From Arenicola marina (Eukaryota > Annelida > Polychaeta > Arenicolidae): a stretch of DNA of 64,000 nt. A program made the position numbers and the translations under genes. The notes below the pieces were generated by a model. It saw only the letters and a list, made by a program, of their open reading frames with translations, made no database searches and was not told the DNA's origin. Below are positions 33,161 through 46,800 of this stretch, piece after piece (the first letter of the stretch is position 1; each line of letters starts with the position of its first letter). The stretch spans positions 12,219,059 to 12,283,058 of the forward strand of contig OZ025253.1 in the NCBI GenBank assembly GCA_964019135.1, in the 5' to 3' direction.

Positions 33161-34619
33161 TACCATGGTACATCCGGATCACACTGTGGTATACCATGGT
33201 ACTCAACACATTATGAAATACCATTGTACTCATCCTACAGACATCACTATACCATGGTACATATAACTGCAGTACCATGGTATAGAACAATGATCCAGTG
33301 ATGTACCATTGAGTACCATGGTATACCACAGTGAACTATGGTAATTGCCATGGTATAGCATGGTAAAATTTCATATGGGTGGAAGCATGTTGATATCATC
33401 AAGAGAGTTCTCATTCCTTCCTAAGACTACAGTCTGTTTTGCTCACTCAGAAAGTCAGTTGCAAGGATTTATGAATATATTTACAAATGGTTGTTAACCC
33501 AGCAATTCTGATTGCTGCTTCATTTGTTGCACAAAAATTGATGCATTTCATTGAGCTGTGAGGGGATGCATTGTAAATAGATAGTGAGCACTTACCTACA
33601 AGTGGCAATACTAGGTTTCTGTAAGGGGTTAGGGTGGAATGATTCAACCTCCAATCACTGAAACCAGCCTGTATTGTGTCCGGTATCAAAGCGTCAATAC
33701 ATATCCCATACATTTAAAACAATGTGACCTTTTGTACACATTCTTGGCCCAATTTTAGAATGTTGCTATTTTATATATATCTTGTTGGGGCATATTACAC
33801 TTCTTGCTAGGTCCGGGCATTGCTTAGAGCATAACAATAACTTAACTTCAGTATTGTTTTATCTGTGGGTATTACAGTTGTACTGAGTAATAAGTCATGT
33901 GATGTGGTCTTGGTACTATGGATCAGTGCAACTGAACTTTGCCCTCAATCAAATGTATACAAATTAGCCACAACTGTTTAAGCATATTGATCGCTCGCTT
34001 AAAAGTTTAAATCCTACATAGTGTCTTTTATATCTCCAAAACCTTTATAGGCTGCTGTTTCTAAAAAAAAAAAAACTACCCAACCTTATTTTTACTAACC
34101 TGGCCTTACTGATATTATAAAACAGTTTTTTTTTCTGGGTAACTTGTATCATGTTCTAGTAATTTTGGGCCAGTTGTGAACCAATAGCCAGATTTAGAAA
34201 AAAAACATCCTGTAACAGATAAAAGTTATGAGCTTTACAACACAGTTGGGATTCAAATTAAAATATAAGAAAAATGAAACAGTGATGCAAGGTTCCAAAA
34301 TTCTTGTCATACAGATATCCTGATTAGGACAGGTTAAAGTTGTTGCTTCTGATAATGAATTGTATTTATGCATTAAAGTTTTAGTGCAAAATATGTTAAT
34401 GTTATTTATTCCCCCTATCTTTTAAGTAAATAATAAGTAATTTTCATCATGCAGTGCTTGTCAGTACCTGTAAATAGATTTCATTTCTTCTTGCTTAATT
34501 AAGTTAGTAAATATTATACTGAATTATTGAATCCTAAATCAATCCGTAACTCGTAATAAATGTGTCTTTTCTTTTCTTATCTCACAGAGTACTGTACGAC
34601 TTGGAACGGATAACCGACT

Positions 34620-34856
34620 ATGAGTTCGGACATTCCGGTACCCACCACCCCAGAAGACCTGCATCTTCCCACTGTGGAAGATCAGGCATATGAGCCCACT
34701 TATGCTGAGGCCTTTCCACCCCTCCCTGGGGCCCCTGCTGGAGGGGAGGCTGCTGCCGATGCGGCCCCAGCCGCAGCTCCAGGCATGGGCCAGGCACCCA
34801 GGCCATGGGCCAGGACCAACTACATAAGGTCAATGAGGCAGTCCATCATCACTCAG
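34620..34856 (+). CDS. HDLBP: HDLBP coding exon 1 (N-terminus)
   Basis: The exon itself starts at 34588 after CTCACAG; ATG is at 34620. MSSDIPVPTTPEDLHL leads to EPTYAEAFPPLPG and an Ala/Pro-rich stretch, then RQSIITQ before CAG|GTCAGT. Phase 0. Confidence 0.95.
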
Positions 34857-37800
34857 GTCAGTACTGCTGAACGGCTTAATGGTAGAATAGGCAGATAATG
34901 GATTTGAGGTCTCTTTTGTCATGATGCAGCAGCTTTTATAATATTACATGATGAAGTTCCTTGTTCAAATAATAAGTAGACCTGAGGCCCTTGTCTTGAC
35001 AATTTACAGAGATGTACAATTTACTTAACTTATAATCACATTGTATCTATTGCATAAGCCATAATATTAACTAAGCTTATAAGCCAATAATAGTAGAGAA
35101 GTATAAACCCTCTGGTGTTTCTGCTTCACCAGGTGTTCAGTGTGCCAATGGAAGAACGTCGGTTTAAAGAACTAGCAGAGCAACAGTTTGGTGAGAAGGG
35201 TGGCCAGCCTGTCAAGATCTGCAGTGACATCATGGGCAAGACTGGAGTGGCCATCGAGATGAGTCTGGCTAAAGACCAGAGTTTGACGATGGTGATCACT
35301 GGCAAGGAGGAGGCTGTGATGAGGGCCCGCAAGATGGTCGTACAGCAGCTGCAGACCCAGGTATTTACACCACACTGACCGTTTCATTTCCCTGTTTTAC
35401 TAGTAATTGTGTGTCATCTATATATTTGCCTTTTCTATGTAGCAAATCTGCTTTGACTTCAGATCTTTGTCACAGAACTTGCCACCTGCAAAAATGCCAA
35501 TCTGTAGGACGATCATCCCATGTCGTTCTTCGCAAAGAGTGAGGGGGTTACTCCCGGAGACATAACTCCTGTTTTACCCTCTCATTGTTGCGGTATGACT
35601 GTTGCAGAAGTTTAAGCCCCCTACTTCAAGAAAAAAACACCGAACCAAGCAATATCTGCATGCATGTCAATCCTCCCGTCGCAGGCACGCCACCACATGG
35701 AGATCCCCAAGGAGCATCACCGCTTCCTGCTGGGGCCCAAGGGTAAGAAGCTTATGGACCTGGAGCTGTCGACGGCCACCAAGATCACTGTGCCCCGCGC
35801 CGAGGAGAACTCTAACACGGTCATCATCGTGGGCTCCAGGGAGGGGCTGGAGAAGGCACGCCACGAGATACAGCTAATCTCCGATGAACAGGTGCGCGTC
35901 GGGTCTAAAATACCACCAGGCCTATAGTACTATAGTGTTGGTAGTGTTCCACATGTCTTCAATGTGCTCCATATTTCTCTGGGGCTGTTATCTCCATGTA
36001 GTTTCCCAGGGTTAGGCTGGGTCGACCTGTGTGCCTATGGGTGGCCAGAAACACAAATGTATCATTGATGGCCTGGTGTGTGCATATATTGGCCCAGTGA
36101 TCTGGTACTCAGTGTTGTTTACACCAACTTTAGACTTTAAAGAAACGGTATCCTCTTTCACATCTTTCATTGCCCCAACTGGTTCTTTTTCCCACTTCAT
36201 CCCATATGTGATGAAAGATAACATGATACTTTTTTTTAAATTATTTCTCAGTTAACCTGAAACGTACAATCTGTACACGCATCTCTTCAATGGACTTTCT
36301 GACCTAATATATATATCTGTACTACCCTCGCGGCCTCCTCCTCCCCCTCAGGCCAAGCTTGCCTTTGAGCGACTTCCCATTCCGAAGATCTACCACCCGT
36401 TCATCTGCGGACCTGACAGCCAACAAGTGAAGGCTCTGGCGCTGCAGACGGGCGCGCGCATCAGCGTCCCACCGCCCTCTGTCCTCAAGGACGAGATCTG
36501 TGTGGCCGGCGAGAAGGAGGGCGTCTACCAGGCCAAGCAGACCATTCTCCAGATCTACGAGGAGAAGGTTCGTGGCGCCACCTGTCGGCTTGTTACCAGA
36601 TGTGTTCAGTCAGCAAGTTATTTTGGAAAGATTTTTTATAGGAAATCATTTATCACCCATTTCTTGTGGGCCGCCTCGATAGCTCAGTGGGTTAGACCGC
36701 TCGCATTGAGTGCTCTGGCCACCTGAGAGCACACCGGTACATGGATCGGTGGTTCGAGCCCTGCTGTGGCAATGTCTGTGTGGTCGCAGGATAAAGATGT
36801 TCTTCTTCGCAAAGAGTACGGGGTTGTTCCGGGGACATGCCCCCTTTATCCATACAAACAACAAGTCATTTCTTTGCCCCGTGAGTATTCGTGTTCAGAG
36901 GTGGCAACACCAACAGTTCGTTTCATTTCACTCCAGTCTAAAAACGAATACGAGGAAGGTGTGTTGATTTCAAGAGGTAAAGTCAACACGTGTTTTTGGA
37001 GGGTCCTTTGATTAAAAGCTGATAAATAACAACGTAAAAAGCCAGTCTTCGAAATGACAGTATAAATTTCTTCCATCGTTTATTTACACTAACCACAGGG
37101 TGAATAAATCATTGGAAGATGGTTTGATTTGGGTAAAAGAATGCTGGATAACTCATTATGAATCTGTAGCACCGATAACCCATCACGATAGGCTTTCCAC
37201 TTGGGTCATTGAGTGTTCTGTCTGGTGCGTGTCTACAGAAGCTGATCTGTCAGACGGTGTCCGTGGAGGTGCGTAAGTCCCAGCACAAGTACGTGATCGG
37301 ACCGCGGGGCTCCAACCTGGGTGAGATCCTGGGGGACACGGGGGTGTCCGTCGAGGTGCCGCCCCTGGATTCCACCTCCGAGACCATCACCCTCAGGGGG
37401 CCGCAGGAGAAGCTGGGACCCGCACTCACCCAAGTCTATGCCAAGGTACGAGGTCTTTTCACTACTGCGTCGTGACATTGCTTTTTAGCCTTGTGGACTG
37501 AAAAATCCCGTGGGTCCCCAGTTAAATAATATCGTACCCTCCACGACTCGCGAGATAAATGTGAAGTAGGTAACTATGAAACGCGAGTATGTCGCTACAT
37601 ATGTTTACCACATGTCAATTGCTCTGTAATATACAATCAAGTTAAGATTAAAGCTAATCCTGCCTCGAATTAAACCCTTCACCAAGCCGAATTTCCTGAC
37701 TTAAATAATGTTTCCACAGATTGTCCACCTAGACTATTCCCGTTGTCGCAATATGACATACATCGGTTTAATATCCTAGTTAAACTAACCAACATCCATT

Positions 37801-40800
37801 AATGTGTTTATGGTACTGCCTTTAAAGCCTTTTAGAATAAAAAACTAAAAGTAATTCTCAAAATTGTGATGCATATGTAGATCTCTTTGAGTCTGTAAAA
37901 CAACAATTTCAACATAAATCTGCGCGGTTTATTTATATCGCGCAGACGTCTTAGCGAGCCGCGGTCGACATCACACAGAATACTGAACAGCGAACAGGCG
38001 CGCAGGGATATAAAGCCAATATATCAAACAAATTTGCGTCTCTCCGGACAGCGCGCGGGCTATCAGGATTTAAGTTTTAGACAGAATATACTTATTTGAC
38101 ATGGAGAAGAGGTTGGTAATACACAAAATTACAGAATATATTACTTTAAACGGTGGTTTGTTTACAGGCTAACAGCGTGGTGGTCTTGGAGGTGGAGGCC
38201 CCGGCCTGGCTCCACAGGTTCATCATCGGCCGCAAGGGGGCCAACGTGAGCCGCATCACCGAGGACCTCCCCAAGGTGCACATCGAGTTCGCTGACGGCG
38301 AGGACAAGGTGCGCGTGGAGGGACCCCCCGGGGAGGCCCAACAGGCCGAAAAGGCCCTCATTGAAATCACGCGAGATCTCGTCTCTCGCATGGCCTTTGC
38401 CGAGATCGACGTGGACCAGAAGTACCACCGACATATCATCGGCAGGAGCGGTGTTAATGGTAGGTTGGATTGTGTTACCAGATGGATTGATGAACGGTTC
38501 ATGTGCGGTGATGAGTAGTTATTCCGTGTGATAGGGGACCCACCCGAATGGTCTGGAACCGCTCAGGGTTCACGTACAACAGTGCAAATGATTTTCTTGT
38601 GTTTGTAAAAAATATCTTCTGATGTTATCTTAATTTGCAGGTTAATTTCTCAACAACTGTAGATCTCAAAAGATATTCCCTTTGAATGACGCTATGGACT
38701 AATATTTGATTAATAAATTAATGGTTTGCGTGGTTCGTATTTTAGTGACCAGGATCAAGAAGGAGACTGGCGTGTCTATCAAGATCCCGTCGGACAATGA
38801 GAAGAGTAACATCATCCGGATCGAGGGCAGTCCGGAGGGCGTGGCCAAGGCCAAACAGGAGCTGCTGGAAATGGTCCACAAGATGGTGAGTGGCGCCCAG
38901 CCATTGGGAATGACAGTTGGGCGTGGCCTAGACATTGGGCAGGACAGGTAGGCGTAGCCTAGACATTGGGCATGACAGGTAGGCGTAGCCTAGACATTGT
39001 GAATGATGGGTGGGCGTGGCCTAGACATTGGGAATGACAGGTGGGCGTGGCCTAGACATTGGGAATGACAGGTGGGCGTGGCCTAGACATTATGAATGAC
39101 AGGTGGGCGTGGCCTAGACATTGGGCATGACAGGTAGGCGTAGCCTAGAGATTGTGAATGATGGGTGGGCGTGGCCTAGACAGTGAAGAACAGGAAAGCG
39201 TGTCAGATATTTTTGTTTGGCATGCAGATATGATCTAAACAGTTTAAATGGCAAGTTAGCTGGGTCAATAGTTAACAATTAAGGAAGAATAAAACATTTA
39301 ACTAATTTACGCTTGTTGGCATCCGTCACGTCTGCGTAAGCTGTTGTATTCGTAGCTTTATTTTGTCGTAATTTACCCGTTTCGATTTTTTGCGCAACAT
39401 TTGAATTGAGTTATGAACACCATCTAATCTCTTCTCGTTTACTTCTCGTTGTGTCTCCAGGAGAACGAGAAGTCTCGCGACATCATGATCGAGCAGCGGT
39501 TCCACCGTCAGCTGATCGGGGCCCAGGGCGGCAAGATCCGGGAGATTCGGGATAAGTTCAACCAGGTCCAGATCACCTTCCCGGACGCCGGACGCAAGGT
39601 GGACGTGGTGACCTTGAGGGGACCAAAGACTGACGTGGACAAGTGCTTCAAGTACCTGCAGCAAGTCCAACAAGAACTGGTTAGTACACCCGCCCACGCC
39701 CCCGCCCCCCCCCCCCCGCCCCTTTCCACCCACCATCCCGGCTTTGTTCATGGGATCAAGGAAATTCAACGCTTTCTATGTAATCTATCGAATGACTAAT
39801 TGTATGTCAATGATTTGATGTGTTTTGTGCTCTAGCAAACATTCGCTACTGTTGTAATATGGACAGTTATTCCAATGGTAAAATAAGTAGCAAAGAGATT
39901 TTAATAACAAAAAGCTAAAATCTTACCTAATGGAAGGAATAATAGAGAATGATGTGTCTTCGATGAAGTCCAGTATATCACATTCCTTTTATGCATGATT
40001 GTGATGTTTTTTTTGTTCTCAGATTGCAAGCAATTCCCAGGCCGAGGTACACATCTTCAAACAATTCCACAAGAACATCATTGGCAAGGGTGGCGCCAAC
40101 ATCAGAAAGGTTAGTCTGAGATAGTCCCTTATCTTCCCATAGTTCCCGAATGATAAATGAACAGAGAATCGTTTAATTGACACTGTGAATCATTAAATAT
40201 TTCACAAGAATGATCCATTCTATTTGATGCAATGTTCAGTATATCTGAGCTGCCACTTCAAGAAACTAATTACCACGTCAACGCAGAGCTTGACCAGCAA
40301 ACGCATTACGCAGCTGTCCTTATCTGAGAAAGAAAGCAAAACCTGCCTGGGCCACTTGATGTCTTGGTTGTAATGTAAGTTGTGAGACTGACTGATGACA
40401 CCACATATTGGTCCCTAGCTCCGTTGGTAAGCAGGCTGAGCTGCAGATCAGCAGGTCGTGGGTTCGCGCCCTTGGCTGGTACCTGCATCTGGGCAAGTGT
40501 CATCGTACGCCATTTCGTAGTCCCTGAGAATTTCTTGCCCCCATTTTCCCATCATGCTGACAAAACCAGCGTAAAACACCTAACGTTGTTTTTCTTTTGT
40601 CAGATTCGCGAAGATACGGACACGAAGATTGACCTTCCGAGTGAGAACAGCGACAGTGACGTCATCACCATCACCGGCAAGAAGGAGAACGTGTTGAAGG
40701 CCAAGGAGCGTGTGGAGGCCATCCAGAAGGAACTGGTGAGCCGCCCGCCCCCTGATTTACTGTTCTGTAGAAATGGCATGTTGTTAAAGAATAGGGTGTC

Positions 40801-43800
40801 TGCATTGCTCGCCGTCCAGTACCAATGACATGTTGTTAAAGGATAGGGTGTCTGCATTGCTCGCCGTCCAGTACCAATGACATGTTGTTAAAGGATAGGG
40901 TGTCTGCATTGCTCGCCGTCCGGTACCAATGACATGTTGTTAAAGGATAGGGTGTCTGCCCAGCCGACTGTTGGCTTTATTTGCTTCAAGAATCAATGTT
41001 ATTGTGACATTACTAGGTGATTCGTGGTTCTGAATGAGCCTTTTTCTTAAAGCAGCCCATTAAGGTTGTTGGTTGTGACTATAATAAATGAGTATCAGAG
41101 GTTGGATATGGCGGAAAACAGAAATAGAATATTAGAAAGAGTACTTATACGAATTCAACGGTTTATTGGTAATGAACAAATGTCATTTGGTTATGTTTCA
41201 TTTATAACTCATTTATAACGCAATGTCATTGAGGGAAAACAGTGCAAAGATGACAGTATCCTGGGACTTATTGTGTTATGACCAATACTATGTCTTGTCT
41301 GGTTTTATTATTCCGTCGCTGCATTAATAATGGACCACAGAGCGCCTGAGGCCAGAATTCCATGATTGGCGTATTTGTGACCTTCATGTGTACACAGCAC
41401 TAATCAATCAATCCATCCTTGTTGCTCGGCAGGCGAACATCAAGGAGGTGACGATCGACATCCCTCACTCCTACCACAACTCGATCATCGGGGCGAAGGG
41501 CCGCCTGATCCGGGCCATCATGGAGGAGTGCGGCGGCGTCCTCATCCGCTTCCCGCAAGAGGGCAGCAGGAGCGACAAGGTCATCATCCGGGGACCCGTG
41601 GACGACGTCGAGAAGGCCAAGAAGCAACTCACTGAGCACACCAATGAACTGGTGAGTCACGGCGGCGGACTGGGAGTCATCTGTGACTGCTCAGTTTGGT
41701 TGAGGCGTGTAAGACTGGTATAAACCCAAAAAAAGTATAAAATATTGAAACATTTTTTTGATGTAATTACGAAATTTAGTTGTTGGACTGGTGCGGGAAG
41801 ATGTCTCGCGGATTAAGTAACCAAACGTGAAGTGTTGAAGCTGCTTAAGCCTAACGAGATTTTAGTTTGTGATGAGAGCATCTCCACCAAGCAATCTTAC
41901 AGAGGGTTTCCTCTTATAATATAGTCCCAATAGTTAGCGGCTCACTTCACTTGGGTTCACAGACCCACATGTGTTTGGTTCGCAACACGTCAGTCTCCCT
42001 AACTCAGTTGGTAAGCAGGCTGAGCTACAGACCAACAGATCGTTTGCTTTGCGCCATGACATCTGCATATCTGGGGCATGTTTCATCGGATCTTATTTCA
42101 TTTTCCCAGGTATGCTTTTTGGGCCAATTTAGCCTTGATTTGCCCAAACAGAGGCCTGAAACCCGCTATTTGCTGGGGCCGGCGCGACAGCTCAGTGGGC
42201 TAGAGCGCTCGCATTGAGTGTTCTAGTCACCTGAGAGCCTAACGGCTCGTGGGTCGGTGGTTCGAGCCCTGCTGTGACCATATCTGTGTGGTCGCAGGAT
42301 AAAGATCCCATGTCTTTCCTCGTAAAGAGTAGGGGGTTACCCCGGGGGCATGGTTCCACTCTCCGTTCCTTCTCCCATTTACGCGATATGACCAAAAGTG
42401 GTTAAAGTGTCCTGAATAACCAACCAACCAACCGCTATTTGCTTGCAGAAAGAGGCGAGTCACACTGGGGAGGTGCGAGCCAAGCCCGAGTACCACAAGT
42501 TCCTGATCGGCCGCGGCGGCTCCAACATCCAGGAGGTGCGCAAGAGGACGGGCGCTCGCGTCATCTTCCCGACCTCCCAGGACACGGAGCGGGAGCTCAT
42601 CACCATCATCGGCCGCCAGGAGGCCGTGGAGGCCGCCAAGCTGGACCTGTTGGCCAGGATCAAGGACCTGGTGAGCAGGGGGGGAGGGTCAGGGGTGGAG
42701 GCCGCCAAGCTGGACCTGTTGGCCAGGATCAAGGACTTGGTGAATAGGGGGGAGGGTCAGGGGTGGAGGCCGCCAAGCTGGATCTGTTGGCCAGGATCAA
42801 GGACTTGGTAAGTAGGGGGCGTGGGTCAGGGGTGGAAGCCGCCAAGCTGGACCTGTTGGCCAGGATCAAGGACTTGGTGGGGGTGGGGAATGCATTTGGA
42901 GCTGGAGGGCCAGGTTTTTAACACTTCGTTTAACTTAACGCTGCTAAAATCATATTAACGCCTCGTAGAACATCTGAAGAGCATTTTCAAGTAATGAAAA
43001 ATATGTAATCACCGGTTGAATAAAAGTGGCAAACTTTGCTTTACATCATATGAAAATTATATTATGAACACCAAAAATACATGAGACTTTGAGTGGGATT
43101 AGGATATTTGACCAGTCATCACCCTAATGCATAGTTGATTAGTGGTTTCTTGGCAAATGCATATTTGGATATAGAAATAGTTCATGAGATCTTCGCATGT
43201 GTTAAAGCTAAGCCCATTGTGACGTCGCTGTGTGTTTGTTGGTTGCCAGGACGACATCGTGGAGAGCGAGATGGACGTGGACCCCAAGCACCACCGTCAC
43301 TTCGTGGCACGCCGCGGCGAGGTGCTGCGCCACCTAGCGGAGGAGTACGGCGGCGTGACGGTCAGCTTCCCGCGCAGTGGCGTCAAGAGCTCCAAGGTCG
43401 TCCTGAAGGGCGCCAAGGACTGCGTGGACGCCGCCAAGCGACGCATTCAGGAGATTGTCGTCGACCTGGTGAGCGATGGGCTCGGGTCGGGGGTGAGAGG
43501 GGGTGGGATGGGAGTAAGTCATGAAGTGGATTGACCCAGATTTGATAATTAATCAAATTAAGCCTATACCCAACTTCGATATGCGCCAAATATAGTTCTA
43601 TATAGATGGATGCTCGTTTATTATGATCACTTAAGAGGATACAGAACCATGCGAGAACAATACGCTCTCGCCAGTCGTGCAGGACTTCGGAGAGTGAAAT
43701 TAACTACATTGGTGAAATAGCCAGCAATTAATACGTAGACATTGGAAATAGCGACGAATTCGAGTGATACGTGTGTTCTACTACAACAGTGGGTTGACGC

Positions 43801-46800
43801 TGAATTGGAAGAACGGTGTTAACTAACAACACTCCCCCATGTCTGCCGAATCAGTCGTGGCCTCAGGCCCATAGCACACAAAAATTTCAAATTTAAGCCT
43901 GTCTTATAATTCGAACTGCAGTAATAATGTTATGATGCATATCATGACGTTTGAAGGCATAGAAAACAAATGCTGCTAATCTCTGTTCCACATCGCTGTC
44001 CTTGGTGGACATTAAGTTTCTGAAAGCAAACTGACCATCTATTTTACAACAATGTATAAATCGTAGTCGGATGTCGTCGTAAAGAGGACACTCGTTTACA
44101 AAAGCCGATTCATCCTCGATAATTTCTTTCGAGTTTGAGAGACAATATTATACACCGGACACTCTGGCTGCTTGTTGTGTATCTGTTTTCTGTCCTATAC
44201 CTGTTTTACTTGTGATATCGAAGGCGATTCATGCCTTACAGTTGAACTATGCCACCCAGAAAGGGCAAAGTTCGTGGAAGTAGAACCGGTATTCCAGCTT
44301 AAAAACACATAAAGGCTGAAGTACGAATGCGTCCAGACACGTACCAACAGGTCCAGGTGGTCGCGGTTCTAGATCTCGCTCGACCGTTGTGAAGGTGGCC
44401 GTTACATTAATTACCCACATGTGTTGTCGCTTGCTTGCAGGACTCCATGGTGACGATGGAGTGCCACATCCCGCAGAAGTTCCACCGCACAGTGATGGGC
44501 AGCAAGGGTTACAAGGTGCAGGAGATCACCAGGGAGCACGAGGTCGGCATCAAGTTCCCGGACAGACCGACCGACAACAACAATGAGAGTGAGTGTCTCT
44601 CTCCCTCTCCCCCTCCCCCCTCCCGCTCCCCCCCCCCCCCTCTCCCCCTCTCTCTGTCTCAGCCATCCTGGTCCACATGTATTCATGGTACTCTTTTGTG
44701 CCTAAAGAAATTTGCGTTCTTATGTAATGTAATTATTAGATTCGCTGATTTAATTTCCTATGTGATAATGATAAATCGCAAAATATGCGTTCTTATGTCA
44801 TGTAATTATTAGCTGTGCTGATTTCATTTCTTACGTGATAGTGATAAATCGCACATTTAAGTCTTGATCTGGACACCTGATAACAGATTATTCCCCGCCA
44901 TATAAAGTCAACAAAGTTTCCATTTCCTGTCGTAACGAGTTTTGCCGATTCCCGCCAAGTGGCGCTGGGTGACGTGTCACCTCCGTGTGGGCTCAGCTGA
45001 CGTTTCGCCATTTGCCCCCACAGACCAGGAGAAGGAGAAGGAGAAGGAGGAACCCACGGTGAACGGAGACGGCGGCTCCGAGACCAGCGCCGAGACGGAG
45101 AAACTGCCCAAGAAACAGGACATCATCGTCATCACGGGCAAACAGGAGCGCTGTGAGGCGGCCAAGGCGGCCCTGCTGGTGAGTGGGGGTGAGGGGCAAG
45201 GCGGCCCTGCTGGTGAGTGGGGGTGAGGGGCAAGGCGGCCCTGCTGGTGAGTGGGGGTGAGGGGCAAGGCGGCCCTGCTGGTGAGTGGGGGTGAGGGGCA
45301 AGGCGGCCCTGCTGGTGAGTGGGGGGTGGGGGTGAGGGGCAAGGCGGCCCTGGTGGTGAGTGGGGGACGGGGGTGAGGAGTAAGTCGGCCCTGCTGGTGA
45401 GTGGGGGGTGGGGGTGAGGGGCAAGCCGGCCCTGCTGGTGAGTGGGGGTGAGGGGCTAGGCGGCCCTGCTGGTGAGTGGGGGGTGGGGGTGAGGGGCAAG
45501 GCGGCCCTGCTGGTGAGTGGGGGGTGGGGGTGAGGGGCAAGGCGGCCCTGGTGGTGAGTGGGGGGTGGGGGTGAGGGGCAAGGCGGCCCTGCTGGTGAGT
45601 GGGGGGTGGGGGTGAGGGGCAAGGCGGCCCTGCTGGTGAGTGGGGGGTGGGGGTGAGGGGCAAGGCGGCCCTGGTGGTGAGTGGGGGACGGGGGTGAGGA
45701 GTAAGTCGGCCCTGCTGGTGAGTGGGGGGTGGGGGTGAGGGGCAAGCCGGCCCTGCTGGTGAGTGGGGGTGAGGGGCTAGGCGGCCCTGCTGGTGAGTGG
45801 GGGGTGGGGGTGAGGGGCAAGGCGGCCCTGCTGGTGAGTGGGGGGTGGGGGTGAGGGGCAAGGCGGCCCTGGTGGTGAGTGGGGGACGGGGGTGAGGAGT
45901 AAGTCGGCCCTGCTGGTGAGTGGGGGGTGGGGGTGAGGGGCAAGCCGGCCCTGCTGGTGAGTGGGGGTGAGGGGCTAGGCGGCTCTGCTGGTGAGTGTGG
46001 CGTGGGGGTGAGGAGTAAGTCGGCCTTGCTGGTGAGTGGGGGGGCGGAGGCGGCACGGCTGGTGAGTGGGGGGTGGGGGTGAGGGGCATGGCGGCACTGC
46101 TGGTGAATAGGGGTAGGAAAGATGGACTCCTGACATCGTCGATCCTTGCGATATATGGTCAATATATGGTCCAATTAGATACCGTTTAGAGTGTTTTGTT
46201 TCAATGATTTGTTTTGCGGCGACTTTCGCGGCCAGAATTTAATGTTTGCACCACCAGCTTGCACCAACTTGATCATCGATTTGATCATCGATTTCCCCCC
46301 ATTTTTTTGTGCTGTTTTCCTGATGCTTACTTCCATCGCTGTTGGTTAACCCTGCTGTCCCCGTGTTCCCGCCAGGCCCTGGTGCCGGTGACCGAGGAGG
46401 TGACCGTGCCCTTTGAACTGCACCGCTTCATCATCGGCCAGAAAGGGAAAGACGTGCGCAAGATGATGGAGGACCATGACGTCAACATCTCCATCCCGCC
46501 CGCCGCAGAAACCTCGGGACGTCGTCAAGGTGACCGGACCCCCCGCCAACGTGGCTGCCGCGCGCCAGGCCCTGGAGGAGAAGATCACCCAGCTGGAAGG
46601 CGAGCAGGAGGACAGGGTAGGTGTGGGGGGGGGGGGGCGTAGGGGTGGGGACTGGGAGGGGGGGGGGGGCGGGGGTCAGTGGCTAACTCGTCCCGTGCTC
46701 TTATGGAAACTATGCTTTCATTGTTACTAGGTGTTAATACTGGTATTGGTATCCATACTGGTGTAGGTTATGTTGTCAATACTAATGTTACAATTGGTGT

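Larger units (their letters stand above)
32252..33379. mobile_element. Foldback DNA transposon rich in ACCATGGTAC palindromes
   Basis: The ends are perfect 21-bp inverted repeats (CCCATATGAAATTTTACCAT G and its complement). Both subterminal regions hold many copies of TACCATGGTAC and related palindromes. The interior carries a nested MITE and a protein-like frame (listed separately). No transposase is recognised. Confidence 0.8.
31237..34587 (+). other. Large 5' intron of HDLBP
   Basis: Contains an AT-rich low-complexity stretch (31790-31985), the foldback transposon at 32252-33379 and otherwise unremarkable AT-rich DNA. It ends CTTATCTCACAG. Confidence 0.5.

Noticed and set aside
38146-38502. 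Antisense frames over HDLBP exons (also at 35126, 37233, 41400, 42460)
   Set aside because: Shadows of GC-rich coding exons on the opposite strand.
44977-46174. Minus-strand open frames of 370 and 393 codons, Pro/His/Ser-rich
   Set aside because: They are the exon 15 junction minisatellite read backwards; the unit lacks stops, and both frames are equally open.
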